Assembly (NCBI GenBank): GCA_910585855.1
Contig: CAJUGZ010000256.1
Location: 1-6,272, forward strand
Direction: 5' to 3'
DNA: 6,272 nucleotides
Source: an uncultured Lachnospiraceae bacterium
Lineage (GTDB): Bacteria; Bacillota_A; Clostridia; Lachnospirales; Lachnospiraceae
Position numbers and translations under genes: made by a program. Shown one piece after another: positions 1-5,938 of this stretch; within the stretch, counting starts at the first letter, position 1, and each line of letters starts with the position of its first letter. A model generated the notes under the pieces. That model made no database searches. It was not told the DNA's origin and saw nothing but the letters and a program-made list of their open reading frames with translations.

Positions 1-240
1 CGTGTTTAGCCCGGAGGATAGGGAAGAGGATGTTTTATGGTTGGTAAAATCTTTCCTTACACTTATTGTGTTTCGGTTGTGGTGAGGGCGAATTGCGCCC
101 CGGTTCGTCCGGTTGGATGAACCGAAATCAGAAGCCCTAGACTTTCTTACCGTTTGGAGCGGAGCAGGCAAAGAACAGGAGCAAATCGCCTCTTGCGTCC
201 GGTGAAAGCCAATTTTTTCCGGCAGCATCCTATCTCCAAA
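1..240. other. GC-richer block with no convincing gene
   Basis: Positions 61-240 contain 93 G/C in 180 bases (about 52%), against 23 in 120 (about 19%) for 301-420, so this block differs sharply from the operon beside it. Two frames are open but neither is convincing. A plus-strand frame enters from the left edge and ends with TGA at 83-85; it reads as a plausible acidic-then-hydrophobic C-terminus (SPEDREEDVLWLVKSFL). A minus-strand frame runs from an ATG at 226-228, with GGAG five bases upstream, off the left edge for 76 codons. Its product is rich in R, S, N and T and shows no domain, so I think it is chance openness in GC-rich DNA. The block could be the tail of a neighbouring mobile element or a dispersed non-coding repeat. 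Confidence 0.5.
86..124. repeat. two adjacent hairpins
   Basis: GGGCG at 86-90 can pair with CGCCC at 96-100. Directly next to it CGGTTC at 101-106 can pair with GAACCG at 119-124 across a 12-base loop. A CCGGTT direct repeat (100-105 and 109-114) lies inside the same stretch. There is no T-run after either stem, so a classical terminator is not supported. The pair follows directly after the TGA at 83-85, which would suit a 3' end or a structured RNA. Confidence 0.4.
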
Positions 241-260
241 AGTTGAATGAAAGATAGAAA

Positions 261-291
261 CAGGATAAGCTTACAAAGTTGCTTTATCCTG
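261..291. repeat. imperfect hairpin at composition boundary
   Basis: CAGGATAAGC (261-270) faces GCTTTATCCTG (281-291), giving a stem of about ten pairs with one unpaired base and a ten-base loop. On the plus strand it is followed by AAAATCAAAATG, not a T-run. On the minus strand it is followed by a T-rich stretch (TTTCTATCTTTC), so if it terminates anything it would be leftward transcription. It sits where the GC-richer block ends and the AT-rich promoter region starts, so it may equally mark an element edge. Confidence 0.35.
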
Positions 292-316
292 AAAATCAAA
301 ATGTGAGGTATTTTTC

Positions 317-345
317 TTTTTGAATATTTGTTGTATTATTATAAT
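317..345 (+). promoter_or_regulatory. possible upstream promoter
   Basis: A perfect TATAAT lies at 340-345, with a poor -35 (TTTTTG, 317-322) 17 bases upstream. It could give basal expression of the two-component operon, but this stretch is so AT-rich that chance matches are expected. Confidence 0.25.
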
Positions 346-377
346 TAAATGTTTCTTTTTAAATAAAAGTTTGTTTG

Positions 378-411
378 CTGTAACATTTTACGGACATTTG
401 TTTGTTATATT
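378..411 (+). promoter_or_regulatory. probable autoregulated promoter of the two-component operon
   Basis: An extended -10 (TG at 403-404, one base, TATATT at 406-411) has no good -35. The -35 slot at 17-base spacing is ACATTT (383-388), which lies inside a CTGTAACATTT box (378-388). ACATTT recurs at 394-399, 11 bases on, a spacing of one helical turn that is typical of OmpR-family tandem sites. A nearly identical CTGTGACATTT precedes the ATPase stub at 2205-2215. The arrangement suggests activation by the encoded regulator bound over the -35 region. This is inference from sequence pattern only. Confidence 0.5.
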
Positions 412-436
412 ATGAAAAATGCACAGGAGGATGACT

Positions 437-1126
437 ATGAAACAGATTTTACTGGTAGAGGATGATGCTCTTTTGAATAAAACGCTGACTTACAACCTGA
501 TTTCCGAGGGTTATAATACAACGTCAGCTTTGAATATGGATACAGCCGCTGAGCTGTTAGCTCGGACGGAATATGATCTGGTACTTTTAGATATCAACTT
601 GCCGGACGGCAGCGGTTATGATTTATGCAGGCTTATAAAGCCGGAGTTCCCGGATACTTTGGTTATTTTTTTGACTGCTAATGATCAGGAGAGTGATCAG
701 ATACATGGTTATGAAGTGGGAGCGGTAGATTATATTACAAAGCCTTTTTCCATTGGGGCGCTGCTGCGGAAAATACGTGCTATGTTTGCTATGATAGAGC
801 ATCATAAACCGGCAAGGGATATCTATGATGACGGCAGGTTGTTTTTAGATTTTTCGGAACAGACTGCTGTGCTGAATGGGAAAACGATTGCGCTTTCTCC
901 GATGGAGTATAAGATGCTGTATCTGTTTTGTAAAAATGCAAAACAGGTTTTGACAAGGCAGCGGCTTTTGGAAAAGCTGTGGGATGCGGAGGAAAATTTT
1001 GTGGATGAACATACCCTGACTACTTTAGTTAGCCGCATACGGGGTAAGATTGAAGCAGATGGTGATACTTATATTAAGACAATTTATGGGATTGGATATC
1101 AATGGACAGGAGGAGAGAGAAAATGA
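437..1126 (+). CDS. OmpR/PhoB-family response regulator (BceR-like)
   Basis: The product is a 229-residue cytoplasmic DNA-binding regulator, normal length for the family. The receiver domain covers about residues 1-115, with acidic-pocket D9 and D10, phospho-acceptor D52 in the LLDINLPDGSG motif, T80, and K102-P103. A winged-helix DNA-binding domain covers about 130-226 (LSPMEYKML, then recognition-helix region VDEHTLTTLVSRIRGKIE and the GIGYQW wing). I chose the ATG at 437 because AGGAGG at 425-430 sits six bases before it; ATGs at 419 and 431 lie before or directly against that site. The stop overlaps the kinase start as ATGA, so the two are translationally coupled. It is expected to be phosphorylated by the kinase and to activate its own promoter and the transporter promoter at about 2205. 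The family is certain; the BceR-like role is inferred from the kinase type and the transporter downstream. Confidence 0.93.
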   Translation: MKQILLVEDDALLNKTLTYNLISEGYNTTSALNMDTAAELLARTEYDLVLLDINLPDGSGYDLCRLIKPEFPDTLVIFLTANDQESDQIHGYEVGAVDYITKPFSIGALLRKIRAMFAMIEHHKPARDIYDDGRLFLDFSEQTAVLNGKTIALSPMEYKMLYLFCKNAKQVLTRQRLLEKLWDAEENFVDEHTLTTLVSRIRGKIEADGDTYIKTIYGIGYQWTGGERK

Positions 1127-2157
1127 AGCTGGAACGCATTTCTGTGAAAAAGCTGTTTCTGATGATTTGCATTGGTGCAGCAGTTTCTATGCTGACAGTT
1201 TGTATGGTTCTCTTTGTTATAACAGGTGAACGATGGGTATTGATTGGCGGTGTATTGCTGACGGTTTGTGCTCTTGTCTGGATGTTTTTTCTGACTTTTG
1301 TTTTTGGAAAGAGGCTTTCTGTATTTACTAAAGAGCTGTGCAGAATAATTGATTGTATGATAAGTGGCAGTGAAGAATTGGTGCAGACTGTTGACAGTGA
1401 AACGCTTTTTGCCCGTATCAGTTATCGTCTTTCTCGTCTGTATAGTATTATGCAGGAAAATCGGCGCAAGGTGGACGAGGAACGGCGGGAACTTCAAATG
1501 CTGGTGTCAGATATTTCTCATCAGGTAAAAATGCCAGTGAGCAATTTGAAAATGGTGGCGGATACATTGTTAGCAAAACCTGTTACGGAACAGGAGAGAA
1601 AGGAGTTTTTGCAGGGGATTCGGGATCAGACAGATAAGCTGGAATTTCTTTTTCAGGCTCTTGTAAAAACCTCTCGATTAGAAACAGGGATAATCCGGTT
1701 GGAAAAGAAAGATGGTTTATTGATTGATACGTTGGCGATTGCCTGCGGCGGTATTGTTTATGCAGCAGAGAAAAAGAATATTTCTGTAACGGTGGATTGT
1801 CCGGCGGATCTGCACTTGTCCCATGACAGTAAGTGGACGGCGGAGGCATTGTTTAATTTATTAGATAATGCAGTGAAGTATACACCGAATGGCGGAGCGA
1901 TTTGTGTGTCAGTAAAGAAGTGGGAAATGTATGTGGAATTTAAAGTGACCGATACCGGCAAAGGGATTTCTGAAAGCAGTCAGGCAGCTATCTTTCGGCG
2001 TTTTTACCGGGAGGAAGATGTGCATGATGAACAGGGAGTGGGTATTGGTCTTTATCTGGCTCGTGAGATTGTTACTCGACAGGGCGGATATATGAAAGTG
2101 ACTTCAGAAGTTGGCAGGGGATCGACTTTTTCTGTTTTTTTTCCATGTAGGTGGTAG
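1123..2157 (+). CDS. intramembrane-sensing histidine kinase (BceS-like)
   Basis: This 344-residue sensor kinase has two membrane helices near the N-terminus (about residues 11-33 and 38-61) separated by only a few residues (TGER), so there is no extracellular sensing domain. This is the hallmark of kinases that read the state of a partner ABC transporter. The catalytic parts are complete: H-box with phospho-acceptor H133 (SDISHQVKMPVSNL), N-box FNLLDNAVKYTP with N245 and N249, G1 box DTGKG at 277-281, F-box IFRRFYR, and G2 box GVGIGL at 305-310. The start is the ATG at 1123, nine bases after AGGAGG (1108-1113) and overlapping the regulator stop; the in-frame ATG at 1102 lies before that site and is unlikely. 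Nothing is broken in the gene. Its usual signalling partner includes an ATPase that this locus no longer encodes. Confidence 0.92.
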   Translation: MKLERISVKKLFLMICIGAAVSMLTVCMVLFVITGERWVLIGGVLLTVCALVWMFFLTFVFGKRLSVFTKELCRIIDCMISGSEELVQTVDSETLFARISYRLSRLYSIMQENRRKVDEERRELQMLVSDISHQVKMPVSNLKMVADTLLAKPVTEQERKEFLQGIRDQTDKLEFLFQALVKTSRLETGIIRLEKKDGLLIDTLAIACGGIVYAAEKKNISVTVDCPADLHLSHDSKWTAEALFNLLDNAVKYTPNGGAICVSVKKWEMYVEFKVTDTGKGISESSQAAIFRRFYREEDVHDEQGVGIGLYLAREIVTRQGGYMKVTSEVGRGSTFSVFFPCRW

Positions 2158-2204
2158 TATTTTCCCTGAATTTTTATATAAATTTTTTATTGTTTCGGAT
2201 ATTT

Positions 2205-2238
2205 CTGTGACATTTGGATTTTACAATGTCCTTATCAA
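2205..2238 (+). promoter_or_regulatory. candidate regulator-binding promoter of the ABC operon
   Basis: CTGTGACATTT (2205-2215) matches the box before the regulator gene with one difference. It is nested in an inverted repeat, GACATT (2209-2214) and AATGTC (2225-2230), with a ten-base spacer. The box begins 59 bases before the stub ATG at 2265 and 58 bases before the regulator ATG at 437, so position is conserved as well as sequence. With ACATTT (2210-2215) in the -35 slot, a weak -10 (TATCAA, 2233-2238) falls at 17-base spacing; TACAAT (2222-2227) is an alternative -10. No terminator separates it from the kinase gene, so read-through is also possible. Confidence 0.5.
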
Positions 2239-2264
2239 TTAAGAAAAAGGAGGAGTATTTGATT

Positions 2265-2345
2265 ATGACTGTATTACAAATAATTGACTTGAGGGCAGCA
2301 GAGTTACAGGATGAGGAGGTGGCGGACTATGATTTGGCCTTTTGA
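2265..2345 (+). pseudogene. stub of a deleted ABC ATP-binding protein gene
   Basis: A strong ribosome binding site (AGGAGG, 2248-2253) leads into ATG at 2265 and a 26-codon frame that starts MTVLQIIDLR. This is very like the N-terminus of Bce/MacB-type ABC ATPases, which usually continue with K-x-Y-G and then a Walker A motif within about 45 residues. Here the frame instead reads AAELQDEEVADYDLAF and stops at 2343-2345, inside the permease gene. Walker A, the signature LSGGQ, Walker B and the H-loop are all absent. A full gene would be about 230 residues, so roughly 650 bases appear to be missing, with a junction near 2295. The bases just before the permease ribosome binding site, including a TGA at 2312-2314 in another frame, may be the original 3' end. 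The family match is from memory of the N-terminal pattern. Chance similarity or an assembly deletion is possible. Confidence 0.7.
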
Positions 2346-4722
2346 GAATGATACTGGTGCAGTGGAAAAGAAATTGGCAGGCAGGAGCATGAAAGCCGAC
2401 AGACGCAGGAGTCTTTTTGTGATTCTGACGATTGCTTTTGCTGTCTGTCTTATGGGAACTTTTTGTTTTATTTATTCTGCACAGCAGATGCAGACATTAG
2501 AGCATATACAAGGGCAGTATCAGGCAGGCTGTGAAGGGATAACCTATGCGGAAATCGAGCGGCTTGTAGATACAGGAAAGTTTGAAAAATGGGGATATAC
2601 TGCTGATGGAGGGACGATTCGTTATCGGGACAGTGTGCTGCATATCAGTTTTGTCAGTTCGGAGATGATTGATTTGATGAGTTATGGAAAAATCATCGGA
2701 TCTTATCCACAGACTGAGAATGAACTCTGTGTGGAGCGGTCTTTTTTAAAATATTTCGGGCTTTCGGATAACGTTGGTCAGATGATAACTTTAGATCTGG
2801 GCTATGGCGAAAAAGACTATATGATAACTGGTATTTTAGAAACAGAAAATAGCAGTCGGGTATTTACTGTCTGGGTTTTTGAATCTGCTATATGTACAGA
2901 AGCAAATCCGATGCTATATGAACTGCGGTTTCGATTTGCCGGGAGTCAGGCAGCGGATACGGATCAACTGCGGATGGATATAGAAGTATTTTTTGAGGAA
3001 ATGAATATTCCTGCAGACAGAACATTTTATAGTTCAAACTATTTTGATATGATAGAAATTTATTTGGGAAGTGATATGGAACTCTATGTTTTGGCAGTTC
3101 TAATTACTCTGGTCTGTGCGATTGTTATTTATAATATATTTTATATCTCTGTTATCGGAAAGCTGCAGGAATATGGACGCTTAAAAGTGCTTGGGACTAC
3201 ATCACAGCAATTAAAGCGTATTGTAAAAAGAGAACGGCGTTTTTTAACTGCTGTAGCAATCCCTCTTGGGTTGATTGCAGCAGCAGGTATTACATGGGCG
3301 GTTATACCCGGCTGCTGGGTTTGGTCTGACAATATCAGATATGCGTCGATTATTTCTTTTTTGACCTATACAGCAGTTTTGATTGCTACTAGGACACCTT
3401 TAAAGATGGCGGGACAGGTATCTGCTATAGAAGCAATTACAACCACTGCTTATTCACAGCAGCAAAGCCGCAGTGTTTCTAGACAGCTTCACCGTCTTTT
3501 GACGATGCCTTGTCTTGCTTGGATGAATTTTTCCCGTAACCGGAAAAAGGCGGTTGTAACAGTTATTTCTCTTAGTCTGACCGGAATTTTGTTTCTTTGT
3601 GTTTCTGCATATGCAAACTCGGTGGATGTAAAGGAGATGGCACAGTCCCAATTTGGCGACAGAAGCCAGTATCTTTTGCAATATGAAGATTATGCGGGGC
3701 AGGAGTTTATTGATATGCAGAAAGAAAATCCTTTGGGTTTGGATCTGCAAAAGGAGCTTGCTGCTATTCCCGGTGTGGATTTTATTACGGCTTATAATTT
3801 GACTTGTGTTGAAATTCCCGCTATTGGTGCGATCCCCGGAAACAGGGAAAATGAACCCTTTTTCATCAGAGGAATTTCAGAAGAACAGATGGCGGATATG
3901 TATACAAAAGAAACGATTTTAGATGGAATTGCAGATTATCGGAAGTTGGTGGAGCAGAGGGGGATTTTGGTTTGCCCATCGAAGGATGCTCTAAAAACGA
4001 TTTATAGAACCAGCTATCAGGTGGGTGATAATGTGACCGTTTCTTGTTACAATGGACAGACAAAGACATATACTGTTATGGGTATTGTTGAGGATATTCC
4101 TATTGGCAGTTCGTCACATTTCTTTATTTTGCCGGAGGAAGAATTGTCCGTGCTTTATCCAGAAATTTCTGATTTTACCGGTTATTTGAATCTTCATACA
4201 GCACAGACGGATAGGCAGATACGGCAGGCAGTATTTGATGCTGTATCAGATGAACGGATCGATATTTCTGATTTGGATGATAAAGTTTCTAATCTGACTG
4301 ATGGTTTACAGCAGGAATTGAAAAGGGATTATGGTATTTTAATATTTGTTTTTGCGTTTTCGTTGATAAATCTTGCTAATACATTGATTACAAATCTTTT
4401 GTCCCGTCAGCGGGAGTTTGGTATTTTCCAGTCTGTTGGAATGAGTGATCGGCAGTTATCTAAAATGCTGTCTTTTGAGTGTCTGTATTATATTGGAATT
4501 ACGTTGTTTGTTACCTTGACGGTTGGAACGGTATGCAGCGTGGCTGTATGTAGGATTTTCGATCAAATAGGTTTATTTGGGAAGATTACTTATCATTTTC
4601 CTTTGGTGCAGGTGTTGTTGTTTGCGGCTGCACTGCTTTTGGTGCAAATGGTATTCTCTGTTTGTGCAGTTCGTTATTCGAAAAAATTCTCTCTTGTAGA
4701 GCGAATTAAAGTAATGAATTGA
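2329..4722 (+). CDS. FtsX/MacB-family ABC transporter permease (peptide-resistance type)
   Basis: This 797-residue membrane protein belongs to the FtsX-like permeases found with Bce-type two-component systems, which act on cell-wall-targeting antimicrobial peptides. The start is the ATG at 2329, nine bases after AGGAGG (2314-2319); an in-frame ATG at 2311 lies upstream of that site. The N-terminus MIWPFENDTGAVEKKLAGRS is typical of this clade. I see eight likely membrane helices in two sets: about residues 29-49, 252-277, 305-327 and 335-355, then 407-430, 667-691, 714-744 and 757-783. Large extracytoplasmic regions follow the first helix of each set (about 50-250 and 430-665). The cytoplasmic loops EYGRLKVLGTTSQQLKRI and REFGIFQSVGMSDRQLSKML are the duplicated FtsX coupling-helix regions that would contact the ATPase. 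The frame is intact throughout, although the partner ATPase gene is reduced to a stub. The substrate cannot be read from the sequence. Confidence 0.9.
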   Translation: MIWPFENDTGAVEKKLAGRSMKADRRRSLFVILTIAFAVCLMGTFCFIYSAQQMQTLEHIQGQYQAGCEGITYAEIERLVDTGKFEKWGYTADGGTIRYRDSVLHISFVSSEMIDLMSYGKIIGSYPQTENELCVERSFLKYFGLSDNVGQMITLDLGYGEKDYMITGILETENSSRVFTVWVFESAICTEANPMLYELRFRFAGSQAADTDQLRMDIEVFFEEMNIPADRTFYSSNYFDMIEIYLGSDMELYVLAVLITLVCAIVIYNIFYISVIGKLQEYGRLKVLGTTSQQLKRIVKRERRFLTAVAIPLGLIAAAGITWAVIPGCWVWSDNIRYASIISFLTYTAVLIATRTPLKMAGQVSAIEAITTTAYSQQQSRSVSRQLHRLLTMPCLAWMNFSRNRKKAVVTVISLSLTGILFLCVSAYANSVDVKEMAQSQFGDRSQYLLQYEDYAGQEFIDMQKENPLGLDLQKELAAIPGVDFITAYNLTCVEIPAIGAIPGNRENEPFFIRGISEEQMADMYTKETILDGIADYRKLVEQRGILVCPSKDALKTIYRTSYQVGDNVTVSCYNGQTKTYTVMGIVEDIPIGSSSHFFILPEEELSVLYPEISDFTGYLNLHTAQTDRQIRQAVFDAVSDERIDISDLDDKVSNLTDGLQQELKRDYGILIFVFAFSLINLANTLITNLLSRQREFGIFQSVGMSDRQLSKMLSFECLYYIGITLFVTLTVGTVCSVAVCRIFDQIGLFGKITYHFPLVQVLLFAAALLLVQMVFSVCAVRYSKKFSLVERIKVMN

Positions 4723-4743
4723 TTTTGTTTGAAATGGAGTGTG

Positions 4744-4777
4744 TTTTTTTCGGCTGTGTACTTCAGAACGAAAAAAA
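4744..4777. repeat. A/T inverted repeat after the permease gene
   Basis: TTTTTTTCG (4744-4752) and CGAAAAAAA (4769-4777) form a perfect nine-base inverted repeat with a 16-base loop, 21 bases after the permease stop. The stem is mostly A-T and is followed by TAGTAG, not a T-run, so it is at best a weak terminator or attenuator between the permease gene and the small membrane protein gene. Confidence 0.35.
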
Positions 4778-4833
4778 TAGTAGAGTGTTTGTTGTAGTGT
4801 TTACAATTATAAAGATTAGAATTGGAGGAAAAA

Positions 4834-5241
4834 ATGAATAAGAAAAAGTGGATTAATATCGTATCGGTTTATTCGATTATATATACAGTAATAACATTGT
4901 TAAATAGTGTTTTGTATCTTTGTAATGGGATTTATGAAGATCCAAGCGGTAATTGGCATGAATTAGATAGGGCTATGATTCTTTTGATTGGTATAGTAAC
5001 ATTTGAATTGTGTATAAATTTACCTGTTAAGCCTTTAATTTTTAGATATGTGACAGCGTATATTCCATCGCAGATGTTGGTATTTGCATATGTTTGGTTT
5101 ACTGGATTGAGAGAACCTTTGGCGAAAACGGCATACAGGGATATTTGGATTAATTTTACATGTCTTTTTATATTATTATGCGTGGTTAATGTTGTTATTG
5201 GTATTTTCAGGAAAAAGAGAAATTTAACGGGAAAAAAGTAG
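4834..5241 (+). CDS. small four-helix membrane protein, probably DUF6608-like
   Basis: This is a 135-residue protein of unknown function. Four hydrophobic segments are visible at about residues 6-30, 47-63, 70-90 and 104-125, with a conserved-looking LDRA stretch before the second helix, AYRDIWINFT at the start of the fourth, and a basic tail (FRKKRNLTGKK) that is likely cytoplasmic. The start is the ATG at 4834, five bases after GGAGG (4824-4828); an in-frame TTG at 4822 overlaps that site and is unlikely. It lies 111 bases after the permease on the same strand. I recall proteins of this size and pattern (DUF6608) beside Bce-type ABC operons in Clostridia, so an accessory role with the transporter is a reasonable guess, but not shown. 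TATAAA at 4808-4813 could be part of a local promoter; the -35 is poor. Confidence 0.75.
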   Translation: MNKKKWINIVSVYSIIYTVITLLNSVLYLCNGIYEDPSGNWHELDRAMILLIGIVTFELCINLPVKPLIFRYVTAYIPSQMLVFAYVWFTGLREPLAKTAYRDIWINFTCLFILLCVVNVVIGIFRKKRNLTGKK

Positions 5242-5279
5242 AAGGAATAGTAAATATTTTGAGATACATAGCTAAAGTC

Positions 5280-5440
5280 GGAAGGAAGGTCTGCGAAGGG
5301 TCATCATTTTCCGTCAGCACTTAGGAACGGTATTGCTGTGTTTTCGTGCCTTATGTGTCCGCTATGAAAATAGAGAATGTTAAGCGCAAGCGGGCTCGTA
5401 GTAGACTTTTCTTCCGATCCAGCATAAATATCTTGATCGA
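5280..5440. other. GC-richer island, possible dispersed non-coding element
   Basis: This stretch contains 72 G/C in 160 bases (45%), between AT-rich DNA on both sides. It covers the C-terminal half of the minus-strand frame at 5304-5546. Several short inverted repeats are visible, such as CTATGAAAATAG (5352-5363) and GCGCAAGCG (5384-5392). In all frames the predicted peptides look unlike folded protein. It resembles repeated intergenic DNA I associate with Lachnospiraceae genomes, but this is memory, not a search. Confidence 0.3.
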
Positions 5441-5546
5441 AAAGAATCTGTAAGACGGGTTGATTTTGATTAGAATTATAATAAAAAATAGTGAAAGTGA
5501 TTATGACCAGAAAGCAGAAAAAGAAAAGAATAAAATTTTTTTTCAT
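5304..5546 (-). CDS. possible short exported or membrane-anchored peptide
   Basis: This is an 80-codon minus-strand frame with ATG at 5544-5546 and a weak ribosome binding site (AAGGGAAA) about nine bases upstream. The N-terminus MKKNFILFFFCFLVIITFTI is a good signal peptide or single membrane anchor: two lysines, then a hydrophobic run to about residue 22. The remaining residues (about 23-80) show no family I recognise. The first part is AT-rich like a local gene, but from about residue 35 it runs through a GC-richer island and looks non-protein-like (STTSPLALNILYFHSGHIRH). This may be a once-longer gene whose 3' end was replaced. A TTGACA promoter lies upstream on the same strand. It faces the transporter operon convergently, with 62 bases between the two stops. 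Confidence 0.4.
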   Translation of the reverse strand: MKKNFILFFFCFLVIITFTIFYYNSNQNQPVLQILFDQDIYAGSEEKSTTSPLALNILYFHSGHIRHENTAIPFLSADGK

Positions 5547-5938
5547 TTGATACGTTTCCCTTCTTTTTTGATAGATGATATTTATAAATTTTTTTGTATA
5601 TTTTTGTAAGAAGTATATTATTTATGTTATAATATTTTTTAAATTTTGTCAATATAATTGTATTTGTTAGTAATACATTATAGTTATTATTTATATATTA
5701 AAATTTTTAGAATTACAAAAGGAGATAGTTTGTGTAGTATTTTTTATAGTGCGGCAGATAACATGGTTTTCTGGTAGTCACATGCAAAATTTCGAAAAGA
5801 AACATAATGGACAATCAAAGAATAATATAGTGAATAAAGGAAAATTGAGGGGGTTAAAAGGAATTAGGTGAAATCAGAAAAATGGAAGGCAGATAGTTGT
5901 GGTTTGGAATGATCGGTGAGTTTATTTGAGGTGTAAAG
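5547..5938. other. intergenic region, extremely AT-rich then with tiny frames
   Basis: Positions 5581-5720 hold only 14 G/C in 140 bases, a typical divergent promoter or element-edge composition. Beyond that, AAGGAG at 5719-5724 precedes a TTG-start frame of 15 codons (5730-5777). An ATG frame of 29 codons (5782-5871) has a basic, asparagine-rich product (start MQNFEKKHNGQSKNN), and a GTG frame of 14 codons overlaps its stop (5868). None has enough length or a good enough ribosome binding site to call as a gene. They may be leftovers of a small gene that preceded the recombinase, or leader sequence. Confidence 0.5.
5624..5652 (-). promoter_or_regulatory. likely minus-strand promoter for the short exported peptide
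   Basis: On the minus strand a perfect TTGACA (-35, 5647-5652) is followed by TATAAC (5626-5631, 15-base spacer) or TAACAT (5624-5629, 17-base spacer). Transcription would lead into the frame starting at 5546 with a leader of roughly 70 bases. TTGTCA on the plus strand overlaps the same site (5646-5651), so a divergent promoter is conceivable. Confidence 0.4.

Noticed and set aside
2..85. Possible C-terminus of a plus-strand gene entering from the left
   Set aside because: It looks protein-like, but 27 codons with no recognisable motif is too little to call a gene.
1..228. 76-codon minus-strand frame with ATG at 226-228 and GGAG five bases upstream, open to the left edge
   Set aside because: The product is rich in R, S, N and T with no domain or membrane pattern, and a more protein-like plus-strand tail overlaps it. 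Open frames are common by chance in GC-rich DNA of this length. Kept only as a note in the block entry.
419..436. ATG at 419 or 431 as the regulator start
   Set aside because: Both are before or touching the ribosome binding site. The receiver domain begins properly at 437 (MKQILLVEDD).
1102..1122. ATG at 1102 as the kinase start
   Set aside because: It lies upstream of the AGGAGG at 1108-1113; the ATG at 1123 has correct spacing and the typical ATGA coupling.
1099..1497. 132-codon minus-strand frame opposite the kinase gene
   Set aside because: It is antisense to a clear kinase gene, its composition is rich in K, N, T and H, and it has no motif: a shadow. The same holds for the other minus-strand frames opposite the regulator, kinase and permease genes.
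2311..2328. ATG at 2311 as the permease start
   Set aside because: It overlaps the AGGAGG used by the ATG at 2329, and the protein from 2329 matches the family N-terminus.
4744..4777. Rho-independent terminator after the permease
   Set aside because: The stem has only two G-C pairs and is not followed by a T-run, so it is listed as a repeat only.
5782..5871. 29-codon frame before the recombinase
   Set aside because: No ribosome binding site at correct spacing, very short, with an N/K-rich product expected from AT-rich DNA.
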